Positions 24,483 to 30,568 of a stretch of DNA of 31,025 nt are shown piece by piece. Below the pieces are notes generated by a model. The model did not search any database and was not told the origin of the DNA. It saw nothing but the letters and a program-made list of their open reading frames with translations. The position numbers and the translations under genes were made by a program. Positions within the stretch are counted from its first letter, which is position 1. Each line of letters starts with the position of its first letter. Location of the stretch: positions 1-31,025 of IMG/VR virus record IMGVR_UViG_3300030090_000989. One strand, given 5' to 3'. The DNA is from a virus.

Positions 24483-24635
24483 CTACCTCCTTTCAATCTG
24501 CCGTACTCTATTACGAAGCCATCTAGTCACTATCTGGTATTCTATGTCTTCTTTATCCTTAGTTACAATTTCCAATCTTTCTAACTCTAATTTAAGAGCA
24601 GCTAACTGTGCCAAGTCTGCCGAATTAGGCAGCAT
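24483..24635 (-). CDS. Short coiled-coil protein (50 aa)
   Basis: ATG 24635 (MLPNSADLAQLAALKLELER) lies one base after the upstream TAG, with GGTGG as ribosome-binding site; longer in-frame starts would overlap that gene by up to 95 bases. The product is one long amphipathic helix (LAQLAALKLELERLEIV) followed by a basic segment (RWLRNRVRQIERR). It could be an oligomerising partner of the next gene, the SET protein. The family is unknown. Confidence 0.7.
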   Translation of the reverse strand: MLPNSADLAQLAALKLELERLEIVTKDKEDIEYQIVTRWLRNRVRQIERR

Positions 24636-24636
24636 T

Positions 24637-25128
24637 CTACCACCACTCAGGAGCAGCCCTGCCCCTGTCCCACTTAGCGAAGTATGACTTCTCTCCTTTA
24701 TAATAATTACGGTAGGCTTGAACAGGATCATCTTCTACTTTGTACTGGTCAGGCATACACTGAGGAAAGGATATTGGAAACTTTACAATACTTGTTTGGT
24801 ATGGAACATCGTCAACAAAAGCTTTATGTAATCTCTCACTCGCATGATGCTTTCCATATCTATGAGTGTACTCTTGACATAGATGACCAAACAATCTGCG
24901 TGTCCAAATATAGTTTAGGATACCATGCCGTACCCACACGGTAGATGGATGGTTCTTGTGTGCCGACTTGTACATGCCGTGCTCATCCGCATACTCACTG
25001 TCACTATCTGTCATGCGCCACGCAGTTGATAGCATCTGTGCAGTTTCCAAGATCATCTTGACCACATGCTTGTCGCAATGCGACTGTGCAGCCAGCTTTG
25101 GATCATTATGTAATCTAAACAGGTTCAT
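24637..25128 (-). CDS. Conserved phage protein with CDKHVVKMILE motif (163 aa)
   Basis: The opening MNLFRLHNDPKLAAQSHCDKHVVKMILETAQ is split by no gap and, with HKNHPSTVWVR, the GHLCQEYTHRYGK block, PDQYKVEDDPVQAYRNYY and KWDRGRAAPEW, matches a family frequent in large and marine phages. It is sometimes annotated as pyrimidine-dimer glycosylase-like, but I cannot confirm that activity. Conserved His and Cys residues suggest an enzyme or metal site. The start ATG 25128 overlaps the previous stop (TAATG) and has AAGGAGAAC upstream. Confidence 0.8.
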   Translation of the reverse strand: MNLFRLHNDPKLAAQSHCDKHVVKMILETAQMLSTAWRMTDSDSEYADEHGMYKSAHKNHPSTVWVRHGILNYIWTRRLFGHLCQEYTHRYGKHHASERLHKAFVDDVPYQTSIVKFPISFPQCMPDQYKVEDDPVQAYRNYYKGEKSYFAKWDRGRAAPEWW

Positions 25129-25370
25129 TACTTGTTCTCCTTATATTCATCTGGAACTTCGCCGTATCCTACAGTGCGGTCCCACTCCCTTTGTGTGTAT
25201 GTATTACGTTCATTGTAGCATTGTTTACACTGCTGTTGCAATCCATTCGGACTACCCCATGCGAGTGCAGAAGCTTCTTCATAAAATGTTTTACCACAAG
25301 TAGCACACCTCCATTCTCCTTTGTCTGTAGGCACATAGTCCTGTGCTCCAGCTATGCCAGTGCCATTCAT
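25128..25370 (-). CDS. Small zinc-finger protein (80 aa)
   Basis: Two CxxC pairs, C22/C25 (CATC) and C48/C51 (CKQC), around 22 residues form a zinc ribbon or treble clef. The context CKQCYNERNTYTQREW resembles recombination endonuclease VII and HNH-type zinc modules, but no complete nuclease motif is present at this length. The start ATG 25370 shares its A with the TGA of the 43-aa gene and has no ribosome-binding site of its own, so it is probably translated by coupling. Confidence 0.75.
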   Translation of the reverse strand: MNGTGIAGAQDYVPTDKGEWRCATCGKTFYEEASALAWGSPNGLQQQCKQCYNERNTYTQREWDRTVGYGEVPDEYKENK

Positions 25371-25501
25371 CAGTTAAGAACTACAAGAATAAGAAGCAGG
25401 GATAGAATACAAATAGCGTATCTAGTAATCAACTGCTCTAGTTTTGTTATAGATACTCTTTTATTCCGTAGATAGGAGTAATAGCTTTTGTTGTCATACA
25501 T
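25370..25501 (-). CDS. 43-aa peptide with C-terminal membrane helix
   Basis: ATG 25501 follows AAAGGA at 8 bases; TGA at 25372-25370 overlaps the next start (TGATG). The N-terminal half is polar and Tyr-rich (MYDNKSYYSYLRNKRV). The C-terminal half (ITRYAICILSLLLILVVLN) is one membrane helix with no tail, so the protein should be tail-anchored. It lies directly after the anti-ribosome-binding-site hairpin. A small membrane toxin or lysis factor is conceivable; nothing proves it. Confidence 0.65.
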   Translation of the reverse strand: MYDNKSYYSYLRNKRVSITKLEQLITRYAICILSLLLILVVLN

Positions 25502-25523
25502 TTATACATCCTTTCAAATAGTA

Positions 25524-25566
25524 ATGGCAGGTGCATAGGGGAGAACTAAACCTACACACCTGCCAT
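25524..25566 (-). ncRNA. Stem-loop with 11-nt anti-ribosome-binding-site loop
   Basis: In the leftward transcript 16 consecutive pairs form: AUGGCAGGUG with CACCUGCCAU, then two G-U wobbles, then UAGG with CCUA. The 11-nt loop is UUUAGUUCUCC. The two wobbles would be C-A mismatches in RNA of the opposite strand, so the fold favours the leftward transcript. The loop is the exact complement of GGAGAACUAAA, which precedes the ATG of the genes at 26752 and 29071, and differs at one position from the leader at 28732. It lies between the DUF932 gene and the 43-aa gene. Confidence 0.6.
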
Positions 25567-25580
25567 ACTTTACGGCAAGA

Positions 25581-26465
25581 CTATGCAGCTAGTCGCTGCT
25601 CAAAGTCATCATATCGAATGAGCTTCTTAAACGCATCACCCCGCACCAAGGCTTGTACGTTCTGCTCTTGCCGCAATTGCACGTTACCAACTTCAGCCCC
25701 CCGTAGGCTGTTACTATCAACGTGCGTACCGTAATGAGTAAGTGCATTATAAAATGCATACCCATTTCGCCCAATCTGAGTACTGTAAGTATCCCACAGC
25801 CCCATCATACGGCCCAACCACTTCTCGTTAACCTTGACCTTAGTCTTGGTCTTGGTCAGACACAGATTTGTAGTCATAAAGTTCTGCACTGTGTCTCGCT
25901 CCATAGGCACTCGCCGCATGTGATTAAAGAGGTGAGCATCATCCTCTAAAATCATAGGCCATGTAGCGGCAACCTGCCCTATCTTTTCTGGCTCTGTGCT
26001 AATCGTGTGCTTAAATACCACAGAAGTATTTTCTGCTATTCTAGCTTGACCATTGGAACACCATAGCCGTTTGATAAAGGCAGATACGTCATACTTCAAA
26101 GACCCATCTACACTATTACGAACTCGCATTTGAAGGGCGGTCTTCTCGCCCACAATACGATCATAATTATAGGACTTCAAAGTAATATCAGCAAGCATAC
26201 GAGCACCATTGTTCATGGTACTCCACTTGATCTCTGCATCGTCAAGATCAAGACCCGACCCTTCCAGACCCTCAACAAGAGGTTCCCACAGGGCATTGTA
26301 TGGTTGTGGAGTATAGCGAGACTTGACTATACCCAACACTTGATTAGTGTCATCACGAACAATCTTCTGTCCGATAGAAGTAGGTAACCTTACCCCATCA
26401 TGCTCAATGGGCATAAGGATAGGAGTAAAGTCAAGTTCTTTTGGTAGTGCGAATGTGTCTAACAT
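25581..26465 (-). CDS. DUF932 family (phage/plasmid-like) protein (294 aa)
   Basis: The start ATG 26465 has AAAGGAG. The sequence shows the DUF932 pattern: GVRLPTSIGQKIVRDDTNQV near the start, the middle block RMLADITLKSYNYDRIVGEK, DVSAFIKRLWCSNGQARI, and VSAxx-like helices to the end (FYNALTHYGTHVDSNS). Members are widespread in phages, plasmids and integrative elements, and the molecular role is not firmly known. It has its own promoter at 26493-26522 and is followed by the anti-ribosome-binding-site hairpin, so it may be strongly expressed early. Confidence 0.88.
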   Translation of the reverse strand: MLDTFALPKELDFTPILMPIEHDGVRLPTSIGQKIVRDDTNQVLGIVKSRYTPQPYNALWEPLVEGLEGSGLDLDDAEIKWSTMNNGARMLADITLKSYNYDRIVGEKTALQMRVRNSVDGSLKYDVSAFIKRLWCSNGQARIAENTSVVFKHTISTEPEKIGQVAATWPMILEDDAHLFNHMRRVPMERDTVQNFMTTNLCLTKTKTKVKVNEKWLGRMMGLWDTYSTQIGRNGYAFYNALTHYGTHVDSNSLRGAEVGNVQLRQEQNVQALVRGDAFKKLIRYDDFEQRLAA

Positions 26466-26492
26466 TTATAATCTCCTTTGATTGATGATTAA

Positions 26493-26522
26493 GTTATACC
26501 ACAGACTGATCTTAGATGTCAA
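26493..26522 (-). promoter_or_regulatory. Sigma70-type promoter of the DUF932 gene
   Basis: On the - strand TTGACA (26522-26517), an 18-bp spacer and TATAAC (26498-26493). The -35 includes the TGA stop (26521-26519) of the 77-aa gene. The leader to ATG 26465 is about 20 bases and contains AAAGGAG. Confidence 0.75.
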
Positions 26523-26752
26523 CAACTAAATTCACTAGTGTACAAAACCTTTGTACTCATAGGGAGCATGTAACGTGCATTGTACTCCTTTACATATGCT
26601 AATTCAATGTCCGCATTGGGATGCTGCTCTCTTACCATATTCATAGCGTACTCTGTCGCAGTCACCCAATCCTCATCGTACAGGGCAACCTCTTTTCTGC
26701 CATGTGTGTGTACATGGTAGTCATGCACATCAACTCCTACATGATACATCAT
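26519..26752 (-). CDS. Hypothetical His/Tyr-rich protein (77 aa)
   Basis: ATG 26752 is the first of two adjacent ATGs and is preceded by GGAGAACTAAA, the leader sequence complementary to the hairpin loop at 25524-25566. The product starts MMYHVGVDVHDYHVHTHGRK, with six His in the first 20 residues or so, then an alpha/beta part (EDWVTATEYAMNMVREQHPN). The His cluster could bind metal. The family is unknown. Its stop is built into the next promoter's -35. Confidence 0.75.
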   Translation of the reverse strand: MMYHVGVDVHDYHVHTHGRKEVALYDEDWVTATEYAMNMVREQHPNADIELAYVKEYNARYMLPMSTKVLYTSEFSC

Positions 26753-26778
26753 TTTAGTTCTCCTTTAATGTTAAAAGG

Positions 26779-26840
26779 TGCCAGTTACCCGATTTCTTCA
26801 CGCCACCTCACGCCTTGAGAGTAGTCGGGAGCCACTGGCA
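26779..26840 (-). other. Large intergenic RNA stem-loop
   Basis: TGCCAGT pairs with ACTGGCA, and inside it CCCGA pairs with TCGGG across a small internal loop. The 32-base interior can form a further CTCA/TGAG hairpin. It follows the stop of the 59-aa gene and precedes the ribosome-binding site of the 77-aa gene. The 3' side carries only TTTT, so termination would be weak. Confidence 0.55.
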
Positions 26841-26844
26841 GGGC

Positions 26845-27024
26845 TTAATCCTTTTCCTCTACATCTATTTGAAAATAATATGTACCTAAACTTTCTTCCC
26901 ATATACAATGCTCCGCTACGTACTCTCTGATAGAACCACCTCCTTTTAGATACTCTTTTACATCCTGATCCTCATCGTCTATTGTAAATATATTACACTG
27001 GGTTACCGTGACTTCATACTGCAT
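26845..27024 (-). CDS. Hypothetical small acidic protein (59 aa)
   Basis: ATG 27024 opens a 59-codon frame closed by TAA 26847-26845. AGGGAGGA lies about 14 bases upstream, over the end of the hydrolase gene, which is longer than usual. The product (MQYEVTVTQCNIFTIDDEDQ..., REYVAEHCIWEESLGTYYFQ) is acidic and alternates hydrophobic residues at both ends, suggesting a small beta-sheet. It resembles DNA-mimic-sized early phage proteins in charge, but the family is unknown. Confidence 0.65.
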   Translation of the reverse strand: MQYEVTVTQCNIFTIDDEDQDVKEYLKGGGSIREYVAEHCIWEESLGTYYFQIDVEEKD

Positions 27025-27033
27025 GACTACTAT

Positions 27034-27588
27034 TTAGTCCTCCCTTAAATATGTGTGACCCTTTAGCTTGACGGTAACTGTCATGCTCTTAGCCCACGAT
27101 GGATTGACTTTATCGTGTGCATAGTAATGGGTAGCTCCATCTACTATGTCCTCACCAAACCCTGTATACACAAGAAAGGCAGCTATCACGCTGTCCTCCC
27201 ACCCATCAAGGTTATATACAGCATCACTACGTCCATCACAGTACCACGAGAACTGGCATCTATGCTTTACAGGGTAAAAGACACGATCACCATAGTCCAG
27301 ATCAGGGTATTGTTTTGTTTTCCATGACTCTCGCACTGGACCTTCTGTAATTACTTCACAGACATCCTCTGGATATTTCATGGACGCAACTCTATTCATA
27401 ACCACCTGTGCCGTAGCTATTTTGTCATCAAACGATGCCCCACGAGCCTCATGGTACGAGTTAATAGCCAAACAATATAACTCCTCATGTAAATCAATAG
27501 GGTCACCTGTATGCATAGGGTTTACCACCACTAGACCCATCACTATTTGTGTTAACGCAGTTAAGGCGTTCAAACTAATATCAAGCAT
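27034..27588 (-). CDS. SleB-type cell-wall hydrolase, probable endolysin (184 aa)
   Basis: This protein likely cleaves peptidoglycan at lysis. The catalytic domain begins with SYHEARGASFDDKIATAQVV, with the conserved Glu of E(A/S)RG, continues VMNRVASMKYPEDVCEVI and QFSWYCDG, and ends with THYYAHDKVNPSWAKSM, all typical of the Hydrolase_2 (SleB) family. Residues 1-24 or so (MLDISLNALTALTQIVMGLVV) are hydrophobic and may act as signal or signal-anchor, which would allow export without a holin. The start ATG 27588 has GAGGG upstream and overlaps the 49-aa gene by 8 bases. Confidence 0.88.
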   Translation of the reverse strand: MLDISLNALTALTQIVMGLVVVNPMHTGDPIDLHEELYCLAINSYHEARGASFDDKIATAQVVMNRVASMKYPEDVCEVITEGPVRESWKTKQYPDLDYGDRVFYPVKHRCQFSWYCDGRSDAVYNLDGWEDSVIAAFLVYTGFGEDIVDGATHYYAHDKVNPSWAKSMTVTVKLKGHTYLRED

Positions 27589-27730
27589 AATACTTTTCCC
27601 TCTTCTTCTTGCGCTGCTGCTTTCGCAGTTGCGTCTTGGACTTAGCTTGCTTCCTTCTCAAGTGCTTTTCCTCTGCCCTCCTGTTCACAAACTCATCTGC
27701 CGTACCAGATGTAGCTTTCTTGCTAATCAC
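27581..27730 (-). CDS. Very basic 49-aa peptide, GTG start
   Basis: GTG 27730 follows a strong AAAGGAG at 7 bases, and TGA (27583-27581) overlaps the hydrolase start (ATGCTTGA). The product is about 45 percent Lys/Arg, with KHLRRKQAKSKTQLRKQQRK as its core, and is probably one long basic helix. It is the first gene after the promoter at 27809-27836. Translation coupling to the hydrolase is likely; the function is unknown. Confidence 0.7.
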   Translation of the reverse strand: MISKKATSGTADEFVNRRAEEKHLRRKQAKSKTQLRKQQRKKKREKYYA

Positions 27731-27808
27731 TTTCTGTCTCCTTTATATATGTTTTACATATACTATATTAAAGAACATAGTCTATGTGTGGTTTGTGTGT
27801 AAGAACAC

Positions 27809-27836
27809 ATTATACAGGTGCCGACACAATTGTCAA
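27809..27836 (-). promoter_or_regulatory. Consensus sigma70-type promoter upstream of the 49-aa and endolysin genes
   Basis: Perfect TTGACA (27836-27831), 16-bp spacer and perfect TATAAT (27814-27809) on the - strand. The -35 carries the TGA stop (27835-27833) of the 70-aa-class gene upstream. The palindrome ACAATTGT overlaps the -35 and spacer and might be an operator half. Leader of about 70 bases to GTG 27730. Confidence 0.85.
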
Positions 27837-28042
27837 GTGTTAAAATAGTCATCCAAACTTTCCTGTACAACTTCCTCGTCATATCCCAATCGTAGCATAC
27901 TGATTTTAAATTGTTCTGTTGTATTTTTGCCATACCTCCATAGTGTGATGCATTGCTCTACCTTACGTTCAAGAAATTCTTGGTATGTAATTAATTCTCC
28001 TTTCAACATCTCTGCTTCCACTGATTTAAGTTTATTCGACAT
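27833..28042 (-). CDS. Hypothetical helical protein (69 aa)
   Basis: The chosen start is ATG 28042 (MSNKLKSVEAEMLK), six bases after GGAGG; the ATG two codons earlier touches the GGAGG. The protein is helical and ends with a segment reminiscent of small regulators (LRLGYDEEVVQESLDDYFNT). It overlaps the upstream gene by 11 bases. The family is unknown. Confidence 0.75.
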   Translation of the reverse strand: MSNKLKSVEAEMLKGELITYQEFLERKVEQCITLWRYGKNTTEQFKISMLRLGYDEEVVQESLDDYFNT

Positions 28043-28217
28043 CCACATCCTCCAATGCAGTATCTATTTTATCTATTATTGTCAGCAAAGGACGACTACT
28101 ACCACTGTTGTATGCGTACCACAACTCTGCCCTTGCTGACTTCAAAAGTTTTCTTAGCTCCATATTTTGCACCTGAATATCCATAAGGACTTCCACTGCA
28201 TTGTTTAGTTCAATCAT
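28032..28217 (-). CDS. Hypothetical helical protein (61 aa)
   Basis: ATG 28217 (MIELNNAVEVLMDIQVQNME) has GGAGGAGAGG upstream; longer starts run into the preceding gene. It is a single coiled-coil-like sequence (VQNMELRKLLKSARAELWYA) with an acidic tail (IDKIDTALEDVDVE). The family is unknown. It is coupled to the following gene. Confidence 0.75.
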   Translation of the reverse strand: MIELNNAVEVLMDIQVQNMELRKLLKSARAELWYAYNSGSSRPLLTIIDKIDTALEDVDVE

Positions 28218-28227
28218 CCTCTCCTCC

Positions 28228-28443
28228 TCATAAAATAAATATAGAAGCGACCAGACCCATCGCTGCTGCCCAACAAAAGCCAAGCACAAAGTCGTTTATC
28301 TTTATAGCTTCAGCCTTCTTGTAGTAGGGAAGTTCTTTGAGAATTTCCTCCATCAGTTCTTTCTTTAGGTCAGCAAACTCTATCTCCCTCACCAGCAAAC
28401 TTGATTTCGATGGGTTGGTTGATCGATTGGTTTTCTTGTACAT
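28228..28443 (-). CDS. Small tail-anchored membrane protein (71 aa)
   Basis: ATG 28443 (MYKKTNRSTNPSKSSLL) follows GGAGG by 5 bases. A charged helix (EFADLKKELMEEILKELPYY) leads to a C-terminal membrane helix (INDFVLGFCWAAAMGLVASIFIL). The shape matches small tail-anchored phage proteins. Upstream of it are a stem-loop and one copy of the palindromic operator. Confidence 0.75.
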   Translation of the reverse strand: MYKKTNRSTNPSKSSLLVREIEFADLKKELMEEILKELPYYKKAEAIKINDFVLGFCWAAAMGLVASIFIL

Positions 28444-28453
28444 AGTCACCTCC

Positions 28454-28490
28454 TAGTTAGCTGGCCCAGCAACACCAGACCAGCCAACTA
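28454..28490 (-). other. Stem-loop immediately before a ribosome-binding site
   Basis: TAGTTGGCTGG pairs with CCAGCTAACTA (11 pairs, one G-U) around a 15-base loop in the leftward transcript. The wobble would be an A-C mismatch on the other strand. The stem ends directly at GGAGG of the 71-aa gene and could modulate its translation. Confidence 0.6.
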
Positions 28491-28504
28491 ATACAGTTGT
28501 ATTA
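28489..28504. promoter_or_regulatory. Palindromic operator-like site, copy 1
   Basis: TAATACAGTTGTATTA: 7-bp arms (TAATACA/TGTATTA) and a GT centre. It includes the TAA stop (28504-28502) of the 76-aa gene. Confidence 0.75.
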
Positions 28505-28732
28505 AACTAGGTGATATACCCGTGTAACACCCCTACGATTGTTTTCATAGATGGCTCGCAAACCACTCTTCTTTGAACGAATGGTTTCTCTGCCACTGTT
28601 TGGCCTAAATGCTGCCACACTTACGTATGGAACATCAACACGCCAGCCGTTGTTCAACGTGTTCACACCCAACACGGTGCGATACTTTGGTGAACGAAGG
28701 TTCTTGCGAATGGTTACTTTGAATGTATACAT
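28502..28732 (-). CDS. Hypothetical basic protein (76 aa)
   Basis: ATG 28732 follows GGAGAACTAAT, one mismatch from the leader complementary to the hairpin loop at 25524-25566. The product (MYTFKVTIRKNLRSPKYRTV..., SVAAFRPNSGRETIRSKKSG) is basic and probably beta-rich, perhaps nucleic-acid binding. The family is unknown. Its stop is part of palindrome copy 1. Confidence 0.75.
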   Translation of the reverse strand: MYTFKVTIRKNLRSPKYRTVLGVNTLNNGWRVDVPYVSVAAFRPNSGRETIRSKKSGLRAIYENNRRGVTRVYHLV

Positions 28733-28734
28733 AA

Positions 28735-28899
28735 TTAGTTCTCCTCTTCATTGAGTATTTGAGTTTTACTTACACGCTTGTACACTTTACCACTAGGTAC
28801 TTTCTTCTGTTGAAACCGTCGCCACGCTAACGATCTTGCAAACTTGCTGCGTGGTAACAGGCTTAACTTACGTCTAGTTTTGCTCTTGCTATATGCCAT
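28735..28899 (-). CDS. Very basic 54-aa peptide
   Basis: ATG 28899 has AGGAG upstream (spacing 7) and overlaps the preceding gene by 11 bases; TAA at 28737-28735 lies two bases before the next start. The product (MAYSKSKTRRKLSLLPRSKF, then WRRFQQKKVPSGKVYKRV) is Lys/Arg-rich with an acidic end (NEEEN). The family is unknown; RNA or DNA binding is plausible. Confidence 0.7.
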   Translation of the reverse strand: MAYSKSKTRRKLSLLPRSKFARSLAWRRFQQKKVPSGKVYKRVSKTQILNEEEN

Positions 28900-29071
28900 C
28901 TAATTCTCCTAGTGCATTTGCATTGTCACAGGCATCAGCGTAGCTATCATAGAGACAATCATCTATGAACTTTCCCTGATGCACGACAGCATACCAATCC
29001 TTACGGTCCTCTGGTCGTAGAGATTTGTCATCTTTCGTTATGACTAACACCACTGAATAGTCATTCGACAT
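28889..29071 (-). CDS. Hypothetical small protein (60 aa)
   Basis: ATG 29071 (MSNDYSVVLVITKDDKSLR) follows GGAGAACTAAA exactly, so I reject the longer frame beginning at 29125. It has an alternating hydrophobic strand (YSVVLVIT), YAVVHQGKF and an acidic helical end (DSYADACDNANALGEL), a compact alpha/beta fold. The family is unknown. Its leader is one of the two perfect matches to the hairpin loop complement. Confidence 0.78.
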   Translation of the reverse strand: MSNDYSVVLVITKDDKSLRPEDRKDWYAVVHQGKFIDDCLYDSYADACDNANALGELDGI

Positions 29072-29085
29072 TTTAGTTCTCCTCA

Positions 29086-29103
29086 TTAATACAGTTGTAT
29101 TAA
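29086..29103. promoter_or_regulatory. Palindromic operator-like site, copy 2
   Basis: TTAATACAGTTGTATTAA, 8-bp arms with a GT centre. It includes the TAA stop (29102-29100) of the Cys-rich gene and ends 4 bases before GGAG of the 60-aa gene. Confidence 0.8.
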
Positions 29104-29831
29104 GCGTACTTGGCACCATTGCCATGCGCCACTATAGCGATAGACTTGGCCGCTACAGTAGCACCTGCACACAAACCACAGTTACTACAATTTGTGCGAT
29201 ACCCTGCTTCCTTGCTGGCAGGACAAGATATTTCCTTACCCTTGACTAGTTCATCAAGAGTTTTAATTACACGAAACGTGCGCTGCTTCTTTGCCCACGC
29301 TTGCTCTGCTTCTTGCAGAGTATCAGCCGACACCATCACCATGCTGGCATCGAATGAACTTGTAGGTATATCTTGCTGATGACTGTAGCCAGTATGACCA
29401 CTGGCCTTGGACAACAGACTATCCCACACATAGGCGGGTACAGCAGCAGGGTCACCGTATGAACCTAGCCGCACCATTCTACCCTCACCAAGCGCAGCGA
29501 TAGCGTTATGCCCCTTGGCATGGTCATAGATGCCTCTATGGTAACTTTTCCAGACATTCAACGGTGCCTGATAGATCGTGACATAGCACGTTCTGTACTT
29601 GGCAAGAGGTTTGTCTGGATCATCATGCGCTACACCACGATGGCGACAGTTACCGCATATGCTGAAGTCAGCACCTGTCTTGTTGGCTACCCGTGGATCA
29701 TGGTCTCGCATTATTATCCACGTTTGTATCATGTCGCCTGTTTTGTCATTGCTGGATGACTTTTTGTAGCCTGTAGCCACCACAACGATTGGTTCACCAT
29801 CCAACAGGGATGGACCATCATAGATAATCAT
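29100..29831 (-). CDS. Cysteine-rich phage protein, possible metal-cluster enzyme (243 aa)
   Basis: I start at ATG 29831 (MIIYDGPSLLDGEPIV), with GAGGA seven bases upstream, rather than ATG 29870, which overlaps the previous gene. Cysteines fall in two groups: C59, C62 (CGNC) and C82 (RTCYVTIYQAP), then C203 (SCPAS), C215, C218 and C221 (CSNCGLC). The middle has RLGSYGDPAAVPAYVWDSLL and TGYSHQ. The layout recalls phage proteins with CYA-type motifs and an FRxxxSGD-like block (DUF7227-like), possibly related to radical-SAM folds. That relationship is uncertain. Zinc or an iron-sulfur cluster is likely. Confidence 0.75.
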   Translation of the reverse strand: MIIYDGPSLLDGEPIVVVATGYKKSSSNDKTGDMIQTWIIMRDHDPRVANKTGADFSICGNCRHRGVAHDDPDKPLAKYRTCYVTIYQAPLNVWKSYHRGIYDHAKGHNAIAALGEGRMVRLGSYGDPAAVPAYVWDSLLSKASGHTGYSHQQDIPTSSFDASMVMVSADTLQEAEQAWAKKQRTFRVIKTLDELVKGKEISCPASKEAGYRTNCSNCGLCAGATVAAKSIAIVAHGNGAKYA

Positions 29832-29841
29832 GACTTGTTCC

Positions 29842-30204
29842 TCAATTCCTTGTCCATTTTCTAGCTTCATCCAAATACAATGGCAACGAGTCTACGTCTA
29901 CATATTGTATAACATCCACATCTAATGGTTGACAATCCTTTCCCCACGGAAGAAATTCATCCCAGACTTCGCTAGTGCGCCACACCATAACTGGATCAGT
30001 GTTTGTGTCAAAGCAAGCAATCTCTACTTGTTCTGGTAACCCATCGGCCCTCCGCTGTTCCCCTATCCAAATTATAGATACTGTCAAACCATTTGACTTA
30101 ATGTCAAATCCATACCGACCTCGACTCCAGTTGTGTCGAATTTTTAGATTGACATGGCGACGAGTGCGCTCCTTGCTACCGTCGATGTTCCACCGCTTGG
30201 TCAT
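29842..30204 (-). CDS. Hypothetical protein (120 aa)
   Basis: ATG 30204 (MTKRWNIDGSKERTRRHVNL) has GGAG 8 bases upstream; the GTG/ATG five codons earlier is less likely. The N terminus is basic, followed by likely beta strands (RYGFDIKSNGLTVSIIWIGE, VEIACFDTNTDPVMVW) and a helical acidic end. The family is unknown. It is part of the first early operon. Confidence 0.75.
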   Translation of the reverse strand: MTKRWNIDGSKERTRRHVNLKIRHNWSRGRYGFDIKSNGLTVSIIWIGEQRRADGLPEQVEIACFDTNTDPVMVWRTSEVWDEFLPWGKDCQPLDVDVIQYVDVDSLPLYLDEARKWTRN

Positions 30205-30236
30205 CTTCTCAACTCCCACGTTTTTTGCAGTGCAAA

Positions 30237-30536
30237 TTAAAGGTACTCGTATTTGCCAGTTTTACCTGACCGATACTTGATGCCAGCGGCACCCAAACTT
30301 GGCTCACCATAGTCATCCAATGGCGCAAAGCCAACCTCAGTCATCGACGCTGGATCATCATCTAACGTAATGATGCGGCCCTTTGCCATTATCTTGTTGT
30401 CGCCACACATGAGGAGAAACTTCTCTCCTTCACCATTGCGAAGACGTTCTTCAATGTCGGGCGATAAATCAGACGGACCCATCACAACATGATTGGGTTC
30501 ACCTAACTCTAATGCCATCCATCCGTATTCACTCAT
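30237..30536 (-). CDS. Hypothetical protein (99 aa)
   Basis: ATG 30536 (MSEYGWMALELGEPNHVVMG) follows GAAAGGAAA, and the palindrome copy 3 lies 15 bases upstream; starts further out would run through that site. The sequence is acidic with small beta-like segments (KFLLMCGDNKIMAKGRIITL) and ends SGKTGKYEYL. It is unrelated to any family I recognise. Confidence 0.75.
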   Translation of the reverse strand: MSEYGWMALELGEPNHVVMGPSDLSPDIEERLRNGEGEKFLLMCGDNKIMAKGRIITLDDDPASMTEVGFAPLDDYGEPSLGAAGIKYRSGKTGKYEYL

Positions 30537-30550
30537 GACGTTTCCTTTCA

Positions 30551-30568
30551 TTAATACAGCTGTATTAA
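30551..30568. promoter_or_regulatory. Palindromic operator-like site, copy 3 (perfect palindrome)
   Basis: TTAATACAGCTGTATTAA is a perfect 18-bp palindrome. It includes the TAA stop (30567-30565) of the 65-aa gene. Confidence 0.8.

Noticed and set aside
25524-25566. Reading the hairpin as a rho-independent terminator for the DUF932 gene
   Set aside because: The stem is strong but is followed by TACTATTTG, not a U run, and a gene with a good ribosome-binding site follows directly.
27380-27802. 140-codon open frame on the + strand
   Set aside because: It is opposite the hydrolase and the basic peptide and runs through their promoter region; it is hydrophobic only because the opposite strand is Lys/Arg-rich.
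30551-30568. Palindromes as remnants of a CRISPR array
   Set aside because: The copies are separated by whole genes of different lengths; there are no regular spacers.
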